Assembly: GCA_947561715.1 (NCBI GenBank)
Contig: OX387202.1
Location: 20,721,001-20,785,000, forward strand
Origin: Ascidia mentula
Lineage: Eukaryota; Chordata; Ascidiacea; Phlebobranchia; Ascidiidae
Length of the DNA: 64,000 nt
Reading direction: 5' to 3'
Made by a program: the position numbers and the translations under genes. Positions 1 through 10,845 of the stretch are shown here, in pieces (positions within the stretch are counted from its first letter, which is position 1; each line of letters starts with the position of its first letter). The notes beneath the pieces were generated by a model. The model saw only the letters and a list, made by a program, of their open reading frames with translations, was not told the origin of the DNA and searched no databases.

Positions 1-789
1 CACCAAGTCGTTGAAACCCCAGGAACACCGAAGTCGAATCCGGTCGTTCCCCCACGAGCACGGAAATTGGGCAACGTATGTTTACATACCTTACCCTAAA
101 AAAAGTTTGGATGAATTTAAATTCAACGTTGAAAAAACACTCGAAAGCAGAGAAAAGGGTATTAAATTATCTGCTTAAATTATTGTGTACAGTTTTAAAT
201 GTTTGGGAATTAATTGATAGAATCGACATGGCATCTTGTGGATGATTTCCATGTGAGTATTTCAAGGACTAATGTCATACCTCACCACTGCATAGACCCT
301 TGAGTGGAAAGTCTCAGACAAAATTTAAAACGGTTTCGAAGATTTTCAATCACATTATCATCTGATGATTTGAATATTTATGTGAACGATGAAAAAACAA
401 GATCATTTTGTGGGTTTAAGGTAAGGGTGAAACTTTTTTGACAGCATTTCTTGTCTTGATTTGGTATCAGATTGTTTGTTATTGTTTGCAAACAATTCCA
501 GATTTCAGCGCAACCTGCAATTCAACAACTGAATAAAGTCGTTCAGATCGTGAATAAAGCTTTCATGGATTTTCATTGCAAGCCTTACTACACAAACCCA
601 TCCTATCACATGAGTGTTGCTTGGTATCTCGACCAATTCACAGAAGAATCCAAATTATTTTCAAAACTTTCATCAAATTGGAACAAAATAGAATTGGAGA
701 ACCCTGAACTTTTTGCAATTGATGTGGATGAGGTTGTTTGTAAAAGTGGCAACAAAATGTTTTCATGTAAACTAAGTTCCATCAGTTGA
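1..789 (+). pseudogene. USB1: USB1-like U6 snRNA phosphodiesterase, copy 1 (3' part, premature stop)
   Basis: USB1 is a nuclear 2H-type phosphoesterase that trims the 3' end of U6 snRNA. Three exons are visible: 1-158 (cut by the window edge), 221-420 and 502-789 (stop TGA at 787-789). The first carries the family block [20 protein letters not shown], very close to human USB1; copy 2 has R where this copy has the second H of HEHGNW. The two catalytic-type H-x-S motifs are HVS in exon 2 and HMS in the last exon, which ends with the conserved VCKSGNKMFS. Phases join cleanly (exon 1 ends G, exon 2 begins AA; GTAAG donor at 421). In exon 2 the codon after GACCCT is TGA where copy 2 has TTA, so the frame ends before the second H-x-S motif. 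Either a pseudogene or a sequencing/haplotype variant. Confidence 0.85.
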
Positions 790-1480
790 CATCCACAATA
801 CTCACATGGACATCGGTATTGCCAACATTTCGTCGGACTTTAGTGAGTTTTTCCACTTTTTGTGGTCGAGTTAAATTCTTGTTTAGCTCCAGATTTAAAC
901 TGCTACATTAATCTTATAATGTAACATTTTGTTTTTTTTTATATAATTTCTGTTTAACTTTTATTGTTTGTCTTATACAGGTTTCATCACAAAAACCTGT
1001 TGTGAACATTTCTAAACATGAGAACCAGCGGTGTTTATAAACGTGATATCATGAATTGCTGAACAGCCGCAAAATGCAGGTTTTTAATTTGAACTGTTTA
1101 TTATCACGTTGAGTTTATGCCGACCTAAACTCCATACATGAAGTAAAAACTGTGTACAAATTCGTTAAAAACAAAATTGATTGTAAAGAAAAATGCATAT
1201 GAGCCATAACGAACCATATGATTTGATACAGTTGGATACTAAGCAGTTGTTTGGGCATAATGCGCTCCACAGTGGTTCGTCTCTATTGTTTGATGCCCAG
1301 TTACGGGTACCCAACTGACTTACGTTGGAAATATCTGTTCCTGGCTAGTTTGCGAGCTAGTCCAGGGCCACAGTCACCAACTGCACTTATGAGACCCCTA
1401 CAAGACAAAACCATCCACAGTGTCCCCAGGTCTATTTCAATAAGGTTGGAATAGGAAAATTTTGGCTAAAAATATTTGTT
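790..1480. other. USB1 downstream spacer
   Basis: No gene seen. The stretch is nearly identical to 56500-57190 downstream of USB1 copy 2, so the duplication extends beyond the gene. A 67-codon open frame at 1251-1454 is preserved in both copies, but that is expected from the recent duplication and it resembles no protein I know. The AATAAA polyadenylation signal seen after copy 2 is not present at the matching site here. Confidence 0.6.
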
Positions 1481-1485
1481 TGTAA

Positions 1486-1672
1486 AAGAAACAGAAAACA
1501 ACAACAGTTGAACTGAAAGAAAATGTATTAAAATTGCAAACAGATGTTGAAGAAGCAAAAGTGAAGTAAATATCCTTGAACAATATAGCAGGAGAGAATG
1601 CATTTAAATATGTATGTTCGCAATTTTAATACTTTTTCTTTCAGTTCAACTGTTGTTGTTTTCTGTTTTTTT
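1486..1672. repeat. Foldback (inverted repeat, arms about 53 bp)
   Basis: The left arm (about 1490-1542) and right arm (about 1619-1671) are near-perfect reverse complements around a spacer of about 75 bp. The left arm reads AAACAGAAAACAACAACAG and the right arm CTGTTGTTGTTTTCTGTTT. The same structure is at about 57195-57376 in the second block. The left arm also reads as a short lysine-rich helical segment (VELKENVLKLQTDVEEAK), so it may be a coiled-coil piece of the neighbouring ORF1-like remnant that was duplicated in inverted orientation. Confidence 0.8.
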
Positions 1673-1699
1673 TTTGCAAACAAATATTTTGAGTAACAT

Positions 1700-2085
1700 A
1701 AACTAAAGAAGAATGCACCGACCAAATTGCAATTGCCAAACACATGGGAGTATTGATTCAAAAAACTGATCTGGCATCTCACACAGAATACCTGTGAGAA
1801 CAACAAGCAGCTCATCAAAATAATCCCCACTGATAACTGAAAGTTTATCTTAAGGAAAATCAAGAATTAAATATTTTTAACAAATCAAATCTGCATTTCC
1901 CTAACTCCAAAGAAACAACTTTCAACCTGCAAAATGTTTTCATGACAGAAAGTTTGACAAGACAAAACCGAAAATTATTCAACACTTGCTTGCAGCACAA
2001 AAAAAGACAAGCCTTTAAGTATATTTGGACAAACAGTGGGACAACACTACTTCGTGAAAATGATGTAAGTAAGATCGGAGCCATA
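1700..2085 (+). pseudogene. Decayed ORF1-like remnant with FP25-type C-terminal domain
   Basis: Broken + strand frames still read like protein. A first piece reads DQIAIAKHMGVLIQKTD; a later one from about 1850 contains NVFMTESLTRQNRKLF followed by AFKYIWTNSGTTLLREND. The pattern of a short helix, 'N-E/ESLT..N..L', lysine-rich stretch, then 'FKYVW...G.I.(V/L)R' resembles the C-terminal FP25-like domain found in ORF1 proteins of some non-LTR retrotransposons. Stops separate the pieces, so this is a dead copy. The same remnant is at about 57405-57790. Family assignment is by eye only. Confidence 0.4.
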
Positions 2086-2240
2086 ACTCAACTGCTGATT
2101 TGAAACAGCATTGAACTTCCATCTCTATAAAGCAAAGTATTGTATTTACATTTTTTTGTTATTTAATGTAAACAATGACTGTATTTTATACAAATCTACT
2201 ACACAACATGTGTGTTTCTTGTTTTCCCGCCATTATTCAG

Positions 2241-5232
2241 GGGTTCGTTGTGAAACCAAACGCGATCGAATATTTCAAGAACAGCAACCGCGATGCCCAG
2301 AAGATCGGGTCGATGGGACTCAACAGTCTCTGTGTTGTCACCTCACCGGACGAGAACGTCTTTGTAAGTCCCTGGTGTATGTAGGAGTAAAAGTGGGCTT
2401 TCGTGTGTTTACTAGAGATGAACACTTGTTAATCGAACCTCGCTGTGAGATCCTGTATAGTTGGACGATTCCGTCTTACCATGTAAAACACGTAACACTT
2501 AAAATCATAAAACGAATGTAATAAAGTTTAATAATATGTATGTTGCCTACACAAAAAGCACTTGTTTAAACATGATCAGTCTGGTATAATACAAGGGAAA
2601 TATACATTGATTCCATTAAGCATGTGATTTTTTGTGTAATATTACTGAACATTGACCGGCAGCTGTAGTTTCGATCCACACTTTCTATACTAGAAGTTAC
2701 GCCACCTCTATTTCACTACAGACGCAGACAGGTTTGTGGGAGATTGTGGTGTACGGGAGGAAGCACACCCTCCGACTCAGCACGGAGGTAGAGGAAGACG
2801 CGAACATCTGGAGCAGTGAGATCCAGGCTATGATAGATGGACAACCTCTGATTATCACCAAAACAAAGATCCTAATGGACAAGATCAAGGTACAGAAGTG
2901 TAGAATTGAAACTGAGCTTGTTGCTTGGAGTAATCTGCTTACAGGGCAACTGCTTCGATCTAATATGTCGGTAATGTGTCTGGTGATATCTTGCCACTTA
3001 GGTATCCAGGCGAAAAGCTTCTTGCATTGAAATTACCTGCTTAAAAAACACATCAGGAAATATTATTACAATGTTGTTAACAAAACGACTCTGCCCAAAG
3101 CATTTCATTATTTCACTTATATTTAGCATGTTGCCCATAGTGTATGAAAATATGACTAAAAATTTGTGTATGTTGCAACAGCGTTCAGATGACAATGAAA
3201 AGGAGATCGACTTAATCTACAAGAAGAACCCAATCTTCAGGCAATCAAGCGAACCTTTAAGATCCCCTTTGCTATCCCTTCCATACGAACAGGTGACCCT
3301 GCAATTATTACAACTATCCGTCCCAGAATCCAATACTAACGCAAACTTAATAGTGCTGCAAGTATCCTCGTGGTTGTCATAAAACCACGATGACGTCTAT
3401 ATCATCTTAACCGAACTATCTGTGACGTAACATTGCTCATATTGTTGTGTTGCTAACGAACCAAGTTGATTATTCCAAAAAAATTAAAAAATTAATAGTT
3501 TCGCTACTTAGAAAAATAGGCATAGAAATCATAATCAACCGATGCTCGCTCACAGGTGCCCTCTCGTGACGACCACTACACGTTAAGGGACGAGGCTGTG
3601 AGGATTTTTAACGTCCTCCTTCAAATGGAAGAACGGACTTTTCAGAACATTGAGGAGGAAGCGAAATCACTCCAGGTGAAAAAAATGAAAAAATATTTGC
3701 ACATGTTATGACGTTTGTCAGGTAATTGTGGATCTTTCTTTGCAATGAGTGGGGAATGATGTTCACAGATCACAATTTGTATCAAAGTTTTAAAGTACTT
3801 GAAGTCAATAAGCATTCAAAACAGACAATCAAAAAGCATTGCAACACCGTCCAGCCAACAAACCATCTATCTGTTCGTTCCAGGCGATCATGCGAGTGTG
3901 CCACGGCTCCAAGCTATTCCAGGACGAGCTTTATCTCCAATTAATCAAACAAACCGCCATCTACACCCTCCAACTCACCACAGACGAGCAAATGTGTGAC
4001 CAGCTTCATGTGACGTCATGTCCGCATTACTGGCATCTCATAGCTTGTATGCGTTGTGCGTACCACCCATCACGTCCCGTGCTGTCTTACCTGAAGCTGC
4101 ATCTGAAGAGGTATGACGTCACTAAGTGTGTAAATAACTTCGTTATCCAATGTAGAGTTCGCGGAACCCTTGACACAACAAAGGTTTACTAAATTTGGGG
4201 GTTCTTGGTTAAGTTAAACAATCGTTATAGGTTTCGCAGACGAAAAGTTTGTGAATATCTGGTCTGAGCGCTAATTCTAAAACATCTCTAACCCCACTTT
4301 GTTGGTAAACCAGAATTTATTGCTTGCCTCAATGCTTTGTATTCCCAGTAAAGTTGAAACAAAATGCTCGTTTAATGATAGATAAACCAAGAAATATCTT
4401 AAACCTTCACGTCCACCGACGATTTTGCCGGGCCAAACTGGTGGGGCGTGCGCCACTTTGGGAAGCACTTGCTACTAAGCAGTAGTTTTGCATTACAGCG
4501 GATCGGGTTATCTTACCTCGCGCTGTTGACTGCACACAAATGTGCCATAAGATGCCTGGGAATCTGTACAGTAATGATTATTCAGGGATCCCTTTTCACC
4601 GTTTGTTTATTAACATCCGTTATCAGGGTACAAGAGCGATTTCCTGGCACTCTTGGTGGAGCTTATGCTGAGTTCGGTGAAAATGCGCTGAGTCAGCAGA
4701 CGTCACGTCGACGTGAGATGGTTCCTTCCATTGCTGAGATTTGTGCTGTGCTGGAGATGAGGGACCTGGTCACTGTGATTAACTGCTATGGTGGCGCAAC
4801 ATGCGAAATCTACATTAACTCTTTCACCACTGCTGGAAAGGCAAGTAGAGCATTGCTGCAAATTGTAATGTCGAACACTCGGAAGTATTTCTTGTATAAT
4901 TTTGAATTGTATTTTCTTCTGATGATCTGGTTTTGTTGGTTGGTGGCAAACATGCTTCTTTTTCAATATTTGTTATAAAATTATGTTCTGCATTTTTATG
5001 TGTTCAGAAGCGTTTCGTTGTTTTAGTTACAAAATGTTTTTTCTTTAAATTAGAGGAGTTACTTTAGACAGTTTACGTCCAACTTTGGTGTTCAGGTTGT
5101 CCAGAAACTCCAGCATGAAATGAACGTGGAACGGAATAAGAACACGTTCGCATTATTCGAACACAAGGGCGATGTTGACAGAGCGATTGAACCAAACACC
5201 TTCCTCGCTGATATCGTTGCAAAGTTCGAACA
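2241..5232 (+). pseudogene. MYO10: MYO10 tail fragment, copy A (PH2 to FERM F1)
   Basis: Seven exons match the class X myosin tail: 2241-2363 (C-terminal part of the second PH region), 2722-2889 (PH, GLWEIVVYGRKH), 3182-3292, 3556-3675 and 3884-4110 (MyTH4; PIFRQSSEPLRSPLLSLPYEQ and DELYLQLIKQT), 4627-4840 (MyTH4-FERM linker, VQERFPGTLGGAYAEF) and 5096-5232 (FERM F1, NTFALFEHKGDVDRAIE). All are open and in phase as read. The first exon is chimeric: its acceptor and first bases match the IQ-motif exon of copy B at 9322, not the PH exon at 14223. The remaining FERM exons are absent; beyond 5232 the intron breaks off near 5493 into a second piece of MyTH4 intron. Without a head or the FERM end this is most likely a non-functional duplicate. 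Confidence 0.85.
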
Positions 5233-5493
5233 GTAAGTTGCCGTTGGAACTTTTTTACTTGATTTGAGAAGTCTAGTTACAAATTCGTTGCAAGGAATTG
5301 GTCACACAGCTTAAAGAAGAAAATAAAAATATTATCGTACAAAGTACATTTCGTAAATATTTAAAATATTTGAATTTTTTATCAAACATAGAAACTTGGG
5401 GTGTTTCAAAATCATGTCGTTTGCATCTGACTACCAAATGTTTTTAATTGCTTCCCCGCCAACATAAAATTTAACCCTTTCTCATGTAACGCG

Positions 5494-5818
5494 AAACATT
5501 CTGTTACAATGTTGTTAACAAAACGACTCTGCCCAAAGCATTTCATTATTTCACTTATATTTAGCATGTTGCCCATAGTGTATGAAAATATGACTAAAAT
5601 TTGTGTATGTTGCAACAGCGTTCAGATGACAATGAAAAGGAGATCGACTTAATCTACAAAAGGAACCTAATCTTCAGGCAATCTAAGCGAACCTTTAAGA
5701 TCCCCTTTGCTATCCCTTCCATACGAACAGGTAACCCTGCAATTATTACAACTATCCGTCCCGGAATCCAATGCTAACGCAAACTTATCAGTGCTGCAAG
5801 TATCCACGTGGTTGTCAT
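5494..5818 (+). pseudogene. Second MyTH4 exon fragment fused behind copy A
   Basis: From about 5503 the sequence repeats 3070-3380 of copy A: intron, acceptor TTGCAACAG, then the MyTH4 exon at 5619-5730 and part of its following intron. The exon is 112 nt instead of 111 (AATCTAAGCG versus AATCAAGCG), which shifts the frame. The left join falls in the FERM intron after CGCGAAACATT and the right join is near 5818, after GTGGTTGTCATAAAAC. A deletion/duplication scar. Confidence 0.85.
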
Positions 5819-6185
5819 AAAACGGAAAACGATTTTTCTTTTTAGCTCGGCACTTGTGGTGTTGTGTAAACAAACTGTCCAAATGTTTGTGTAAATCTGT
5901 CTTGCGTCATTAAAGCTTTGAACAGTCCTGACCCGGTTACTCAGCACTTGCGGATCTACGTAAGCATGAGTCAGCAATTCGTTCCCACAGTCACGCGTCA
6001 ACATTTGAACAAGAATAAATATCATATTCAGCTCAAACGCCAACGTTTTAAAGAGTTACACGTCTATATATTCATACTATGTTAATGAGAAGTTCCAAAA
6101 AATGCACACAATTTTCTTTGTATTACATCCTGTGCAACTATAGTCGAACCCATGAAATACTATATTCCTTGTCTCTGATTGGCAG
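5819..6185. other. Unassigned sequence upstream of the first motor exon
   Basis: No exon recognised. The 5' half of the myosin motor (P-loop, switch I) would be expected upstream of 6186 but nothing in this gap or the preceding block encodes it. Copy B therefore either starts inside the motor or has its first exons outside the window, with the USB1/copy A block lying within an intron. Confidence 0.5.
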
Positions 6186-8970
6186 GCCTGCGACTCACGT
6201 GACTCCCTTTCTATGGCGCTCTACTCCCAATTATTCCGTTGGATAATCTCGAAGGTGAATCACCGCATCAAAGGGCCGGACGACTTCCATTTCATCGGAA
6301 TTCTCGATATTTTCGGTTTCGAAAACTTCTCGGTAACGAAGTTGCTTTGATTGTATGAAGAAAAAGTTCTTCTTGTATAAACTGTTTTTATTGCAACCGA
6401 AGTTACGTCTGCCATCCGGCGAGGGTTGCCACAAGAACAGTTCCTTTAAATTAACAATACATGTCAGCTAGAGTTACACTGCAGTTGCTTTAATTGCTTT
6501 AAAACCAGCAGCGTTTCGTTTCAAGTCGAAATTACAAACGTTTTTTTTTACATTTTTGAAGCCCAGAAACGTGGACATATAAGTTTGTTTTGCTAAAGGG
6601 TTGCTTGGTTACAGTTATTTCTAATTCAAGATATACATTATTTGTTCTTGTTGCATCAATGTATTGTGTGAGAAAGTACTGAAATCTTTGCAATCATTCA
6701 GTCACCTTCTATCGCCGGGTCTACATGTGTTGTTTTCAGGTGAATCGTTTCGAGCAATTCTGCATCAACTTTGCAAACGAAAAACTACAGGAATTTTTTA
6801 ACCGGCACATTTTCAGCTTGGAACAAATCGAATACAACAAGTGAGTCTTCGTAAAACATCACTTACTGCATTGGAAAGCACAAATTTATGCAACAAAACA
6901 TGGAAAACATGCAATCTTCCCATTCCCCTCCACTTGTTATTTAGATTAATTAAGGACCTAAAAAACCTTTTCTGTGTTTTTTTTCTCTACATTTTTCACT
7001 TTTTCGCCTGTATTTTATATCTTCGGTCGTGGTAATATTTGTGGGGAATAACCTTTCGCTTTATCTTAACATACCACGTTGGGACTCGAACCCATGCTAT
7101 CCTGCACACGAACCCTAGTAAATTTGTTCACTTATTTGTGGGTTTTTTGGGATTTCAATCCCAACCATTTTATCATCGTTTTTAACTACACCGGGAATCG
7201 AACCCAGGATATCCTGGCCATGAATCCCGATCAGGTTCCTACTGATATATGAGTCGGGCGCTTGACCAATGTTGCCACCATTTCACAATCTTCCACTTTA
7301 CAGGGAAGGTATAGACTGGTGCGACGTCCAGTGGTCAGATAACAGTGAGTGTCTCGACCTGGTGGAGAAAAACCTCGGTTTGATGTCACTTATTAACGAG
7401 GAGAGTAGATTTCCGAAAGGAACGGACAAATCCCTGCTGCAGAAACTCCACAACCAACATGCGGTAAGTAAAAACATATTATTCACCCTACTTTGTTACG
7501 TCACAACTTTCTCAACAACTCGGTATCTCGGGTTTAAAGCACTAGTGTCCGCTTTGTTACGTCACAACTTTAACTCTGTTTTATTCGCAGAAAAATCCCT
7601 TCTACGTGAAACCTCGAGTGACCGGAAACCAGTTCGGGATTCGACATTACGCTGGGGAGGTAAAGGTTGAGGCTGGGTTGAAGCTGGGTTAAGACTGAGT
7701 TGAGGTTGGGTTAAGGCTGGGTTGAAGTTGGGATAAGGCTGGATGGAGGCTGGGTTGAAGTTGGGTTAAGGCTGGGTTGAGGCTGGGTTGAAGTTGGGTT
7801 AAGGCTGGGTTGAGGTTGGGTTGAGGCTGGGTTGAAGTTGGGTTAAGGCTAGGTTGAGATTGGGTATTCCCAAACCATTTTGCTTTATGCGTTCGTGGGT
7901 GATGGCTAACTTAATATTGCAGGTTCTCTACAATATCGATGGCTTCCTGGAAAAAAAGGCTTGTTGAAGGATTCCAGGTATGTATTTTAACTAATTTAAT
8001 TATCTAAAAAAAAACTCGTGACATTATTTTTCATAGCTGTGATCTTATCTACGACATGTTTGAAAAAGTTCGGGGAACTTCGGAAGACTCCGGGAAAAGT
8101 CGGAAAAAGCAGTCAGCCGTAACAGCAAGTGGCCACTTTAAAGTAAGTTCTCTTTCTACAGTTGAAGTTAATTTGGATTTTCCATACATTTAACAATTTG
8201 ACAGAAATCCCTCCACGCTTTAATGGAAAGACTTTCATCTGCAAGTCCGTTCTTCGTGAGATGCGTGAAACCAAATGTGGAGAAGGTGATTACTTGTAAA
8301 ATGTTCACAATGTATAAAATGCATATGTGGGTACCTAGTTACATAAATAATTAACTTTTGTTATTTTTCCTGTGTTGCGCAGGAACAAGGAAATTTAATG
8401 CACATAATATACGCAAATAAACATAAATATTAACAATCACAATCCCGTTCAAAAGCAACAAAAATATCAGCAGACGTCGCCGCGATCAGAAAGTTTGTAA
8501 CAAACTTGTTATTCACCACTAGGTGGCGGAGAACTTCAACCCCGGGGTCGTTCTAAACCAACTCCGTTATTCGGGAATGTTGGAAACTGTGAGAGTGAGG
8601 AAGGCTGGCTTTCCGGTCAGGCGGTTGTACAAAGACTTTCTTGACAGGTGGGTCACGTGACTATCTAGAACTGGTCTGTGATCCAGGTCTGTGATTGGTT
8701 GTTGCTTTCACGCGACATGGATCTAGTAATAACTAAAAATTCATGTGTAGAAATTTCCTCCACTTTCGACCATTTAAAATGTGCATGTTTGACCACAAAT
8801 CATGCATTAAGTCACACCAGTCTCTGTCGCTTAACTGCTAAATGTTTTGACCATTAAGATACGGAATGATTTGCGCTCTGTCGTCATCCAACGAACCACG
8901 TGATCACAGCAAGGAAGTTTTGAACTTGGTTGACCTCGAAGGGACGAATTGGAGACTCGGAAATACAAAG
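6186..8970 (+). pseudogene. MYO10: MYO10 copy B: second half of motor domain
   Basis: Class X myosin is an actin-based motor that works at filopodia. Nine exons cover the motor from switch II to the converter: 6186-6332 (DSRDSLSMALY, then switch II/relay start GILDIFGFENFS), 6740-6840 ([19 protein letters not shown]), 7304-7463 (GIDWCDVQWSDNSECLDLVE), 7591-7659 (YVKPRVTGNQFGIRHYAGE), 7923-7978, 8037-8142, 8205-8285 (SPFFVRCVKPN), 8523-8647 ([20 protein letters not shown]) and 8859-8970. Phases agree except at 7923-7978: about ten residues expected between FLEK and LLKDSR are missing and the frame meets TGA. The same order and sequence as human MYO10 supports the assignment. The N-terminal motor half is not in the window. 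As read, this copy cannot make a full motor. Confidence 0.9.
7664..7866 (+). repeat. G-rich minisatellite in a motor-domain intron
   Basis: Imperfect repeats of units such as GGTTGAGGCTGGGTTAAGGC fill most of this intron. Only purines plus T and scattered C occur on the + strand, with frequent GGG and GG runs, so the transcript could form G-rich structures. No function is implied by the sequence alone. Confidence 0.85.
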
Positions 8971-9176
8971 GTGGGATTTGAACAAGATCCATTCTTCACA
9001 GGTGTAAAGTATTTGCCGTCTTGGTTTGAGTCGCGAACTGCTGGCAGATCTTTCACTCAAGGGTCTTATGCGAAAACCCTGCGTAACCGCGCAATTGCCT
9101 CGAACAATGTTTACATTCTGTGTTATTTTTATTGATAAGAAATAATGACGTAACGTTGGATGTTTTAACTCTGCAG

Positions 9177-9519
9177 GCGTTCATGAAGGAAATTCTCGAA
9201 CAAAAGTTGGAAAAGGCGCGATTTGAAAAGGTGTCACGTGCCGCTATTATCATCTTGTGAAACCCTAGTTTTTTGGGGGTCTGCATAAAAACTTGATTGT
9301 TATTTTGCCGCCATTATTCAGGGGTTTGTTGCGCGGAGGAAGTTCAAACGCGTTCACAAGGCGATCATCACAATGCAGAAATTCGAGAGAGGAAGGAAAG
9401 CAAGAAAATTATTCAAACTTCTTCTCGCAGAAAAACGAGAGAGGGAGAGAAAAAGGGCGGAGGCGACGATCGTCTTCCAGAAATACACTAGAGGGCGGGC
9501 AGCCCGGAAGATGTTTAAG
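9177..9519 (+). CDS. MYO10: MYO10 copy B: lever arm with IQ motifs
   Basis: Exon 9177-9230 reads FMKEILEQKLEKARFEK, matching the end of the myosin X converter/lever. Exon 9322-9519 encodes two clear IQ motifs, ITMQKFERGRKARKLF and IVFQKYTRGRAARKMF, which bind calmodulin-type light chains. Human MYO10 has three IQ motifs. The first is reduced here: the 9177 exon read past its GTGTCA donor continues as VSRAAIII, matching the human VSHAAMVI, but then reaches TGA. So either part of the first IQ is lost or the exon boundary differs from my call. The 9322 acceptor region (CCGCCATTATTCAG) reappears in copies A and D. Confidence 0.8.
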
Positions 9520-9842
9520 GTAGGATGTTGCTGTTTTTGGATGGTTTCAATGCTGTTGGTAGTTTTAGCACAGGAGTACACAACCCATGCATGTCATATT
9601 AGTTGTCACATGCCAAACATTTGCGTGACCTCTTTTCAGTGATTGATGCTTGCTGGCAAGGAAACTTGACGCAATATTGTTGGACAAACATACTATCAAT
9701 AAACACACTTGGAGTTTACGATTTTCTACTTAAAATACTAAATACACCCAAAGCACTGTCACTTTGTGTAAAAAGTCATTGTGTGCATTTGATGATACGA
9801 TTTCCATGGCAACCTTCATATTTACACCTTCCCATTATTTAG

Positions 9843-10651
9843 ATCCTGCTTGAGAAACACAGACAACTCAAGGCTCTTAAGGAACAAATGGAAAGGGAGA
9901 GGAAACAGAGGGAGGAACAGGTTTGTCCGTCCCTTACTTTCCTTTTACCCCCCAGCTTTATAAATTTAAAGGTCACAATAACATTGTGTAAGAATCCTGG
10001 AACAGAACGGTTTCCTCCAATTTTATGAATTTCCACAGAAATTGTTTGACTAATATTTAAAGTTTGACATCGTGTTTGCAATAAGTTTGTTGAGGTTTCA
10101 AAAGTTGGGCGAATTGTTCTCAAAAATTAGGTTTTTTGAATAAACTAAGACAAGAAAATGGTTTCTGTAGGCGCGCTTGGAACGGGAGAGACTCGCGAGG
10201 GAGGAAGAAGAAAAAAGGCGAAGAGAGAAACAGGAACAAGAGGTGGTAAAAAAAACCTTAAAATTTTCTGATTTCCTTGCATAGAAGGAAAAGTTACCTT
10301 TCCTGTGTTGATTGTTTGAAGAAACCCAGACACCAAATTGCTTTAAATCTCAACAATCTGATTTTTGCAGTGGAAATACTGAAAAGATTTATTTTAGCAA
10401 TTGGTTGACATGTTTGTACAAGTAACACGAAAAGTGCAATATTTTCTGTGTGGTAATCATTCCCACAATACTTGGTCACTCTCTGATTATCTGGTGAAAT
10501 TTCCCCTTTCCAGATGGCGAGAGAGGCTGAAATGGCCAGGGAAGCGACGGAGAACGGATTGGAGGAGGACGCTGAGGGTCTTCCTTCACCCCCACCGCCC
10601 CCACCTTGTGAAAAAATGTACAGCCCCCGCAAATCCATGGATGGCGAACAC
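9843..10651 (+). CDS. MYO10: MYO10 copy B: charged helix and proline-rich linker
   Basis: Three exons, 9843-9920, 10171-10242 and 10514-10651, all phase 0. The first two are almost wholly charged (QLKALKEQMERERKQREEQ; RLERERLAREEEEKRRREKQ), like the single alpha-helix/antiparallel coiled coil that follows the IQ motifs in myosin X. The third leaves the helix and has a PSPPPPPPC proline run and PRKS. The helix is much shorter than in human MYO10. Confidence 0.75.
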
Positions 10652-10845
10652 GTGGGTGCTTGTGTGTGCTACGTATACGTTTTTGTGAAACAAATCTTGT
10701 TCTTTTAAACAAAATACTTGCTTTTTGGGTTGGTTACTTTCCAACACTTGGAACTTTTAATTTAATTGTTTCTTGGTTTCCGCCAGCAAGAGATTCAAAT
10801 CATATTTCTATTGTAAAAAAACAACTCGCCTATCTCTTCGGGCAG

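Noticed and set aside
1251-1454. 67-codon frame conserved at 56959-57162
   Set aside because: Identity is explained by the recent block duplication; no homology, splice context or coding-like composition.
9354-9581. Frames antisense to the IQ and coiled-coil exons
   Set aside because: Shadows of a highly charged coding sequence on the + strand, whose exon matches MYO10.
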